NCBI RefSeq assembly: GCF_041949975.1
Contig: NZ_JBHFQG010000012.1
Span: 1 to 64,000, forward strand
DNA from: Alteribacillus sp041949975
GTDB lineage: Bacteria; Bacillota; Bacilli; Bacillales; Marinococcaceae
Length of the DNA stretch: 64,000 nt
Direction: 5' to 3'
Shown: positions 63,648 to 64,000 of the stretch, in pieces
Layout: every line of letters begins with the position of its first letter
Position numbering within the stretch: position 1 is the stretch's first letter
Made by a program: the position numbers and the translations under genes
Notes under the pieces: model-generated
Told to the model about the DNA's origin: nothing
Seen by the model: the letters and a program-made list of their open reading frames with translations, nothing else
Database searches by the model: none

Positions 63648-64000
63648 TAACTTATACAAAGTATGCTTAGCCCAGCAATGTTCTATGCATGGGAAAGTGG
63701 AAGATAATAAAGAAAGGTGTGCGGATACTGCAAGAAAAGCAGCAGCTGAAGGTGCCGCTTTATTAGTATTTCCCGAGCTTGTATTAAGATGATACCACGC
63801 TGAAAAAGAGGATTTTTATCAACTGGCAGAACCTGCCCGGCCCAACACACCTATAATCCAATTCTTCCGCACTCTTAGTGCACAAAACAGGAATGGGCAT
63901 TGTATTTTCTTTTCCAGAAAGAAATGGCAGTAAATTGATATTACCTCCGCATTCATCGATGAATCGGAGGAACAGCTTGTTTTGTATCGAAAATCCAAAT
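63640..64000 (+). pseudogene. Nitrilase/amidase-family gene, broken, edge-truncated
   Basis: From ATG 63640 the frame reads MNNNLYKVCLAQQCSMHGKV and ALLVFPELVLR, then a UGA (63790-63792), then YHAEKEDFYQLAEPARP and FFRTLSAQN. Reading continues in a second frame (GMGIVFSFPERNGSKL) and then a third (ITSAFIDESEEQLVLYRKSK). Together they match the first 120 residues of carbon-nitrogen hydrolases (FPELxLTGY). The UGA sits where Gly is expected and two frameshifts follow within 200 bp, so this is a decayed gene or poor sequence. It is cut by the window end. Confidence 0.75.

Noticed and set aside
63790..63792. In-frame UGA in a nitrilase-like gene as a fifth selenoprotein
   Set aside because: The column is normally Gly, not Cys, there is no clear hairpin after it, and two frameshifts follow within 200 bp. 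A decayed gene or sequence error is simpler.

Overview
The window is chromosomal DNA from an endospore-forming, very probably haloalkaliphilic member of the Bacillaceae. The backbone follows the Bacillus subtilis order spoVK-hflX-ynbB-glnR-glnA, lexA-yneA-yneB-ynzC-tkt-sirA-yneF-ccdC-yneK, citB, yneP-yneQ, and at the right end yprA(mrfA)-yprB(mrfB)-ypsA-gpsB. SpoVK, SirA and two YheC/D coat-associated proteins point to sporulation. ectAB and the acidic secreted lipoproteins point to a saline habitat.

The main discovery is a complete selenocysteine (Sec) decoding system with its own Sec-containing products. The window holds tRNA-Sec (selC, minus strand, 21083-21179), selB (21320), selD (32846-33898, minus) and selA (34332). 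At least four genes carry an in-frame UGA that conventional ORF calling cuts short or misses. They are selD itself (Sec18, before GCK), a SelW/Rdx-type protein with a C-x-x-U motif (34004-34240), a short HesB/IscA-like protein with G-G-U (53361-53660), and a second HesB-like protein with G-U-G-G (54768-55058). Each has a hairpin just 3' of the UGA, as expected of a bacterial SECIS. A GT4 glycosyltransferase overlaps the 3' end of selB and has the overall layout of selenosugar synthases (SenB type). A LysR regulator and a PhnD-E-C-type ABC transporter follow it. These are candidate accessory parts of selenium metabolism, but that is inference.

Layout: 1-880 is wreckage of an IS21-type element and a group II intron. 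892-1878 is a tyrosine-recombinase-like gene with a degraded active site. 2.0-7.5 kb is the spoVK to glnA nitrogen region with GlnR boxes. 7.7-15.5 kb is the LexA/SOS cluster, transketolase, sirA and small membrane proteins. 15.6-15.9 kb is an intergenic repeat. 16.1-17.9 kb is ectAB without ectC. 18.5-20 kb is a tandem YheC/D pair. 20.4-27.8 kb is tRNA-Sec, selB, the glycosyltransferase and the LysR/PhnDEC block. 27.9-32 kb is a LytS/LytT two-component system with a CstA-type carbon transporter. 32.2-35.7 kb is selD, the SelW-like gene and selA. 36-39 kb is citB and a FbpB-like gene. 39-49 kb is mixed housekeeping (VanZ, double AAA ATPase, thioesterase, nadE, PHP phosphoesterase, metA, YkuI, MFS). 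49-53 kb is a two-headed bacterial dynamin. 53-55 kb is the pair of HesB-like selenoproteins around a dipeptidase. 55-64 kb is ABC ATPase, SurA-like lipoprotein, cheV, mrfAB, ypsA, gpsB and a broken nitrilase gene at the right edge.

Functionally, SelD would make selenophosphate, SelA would charge Sec on tRNA-Sec, and SelB would deliver it to UGA codons followed by a hairpin. Because SelD is itself a predicted selenoprotein, the pathway would feed back on its own selenium donor. Everything here was read by eye. No database search, structure prediction or alignment was run.
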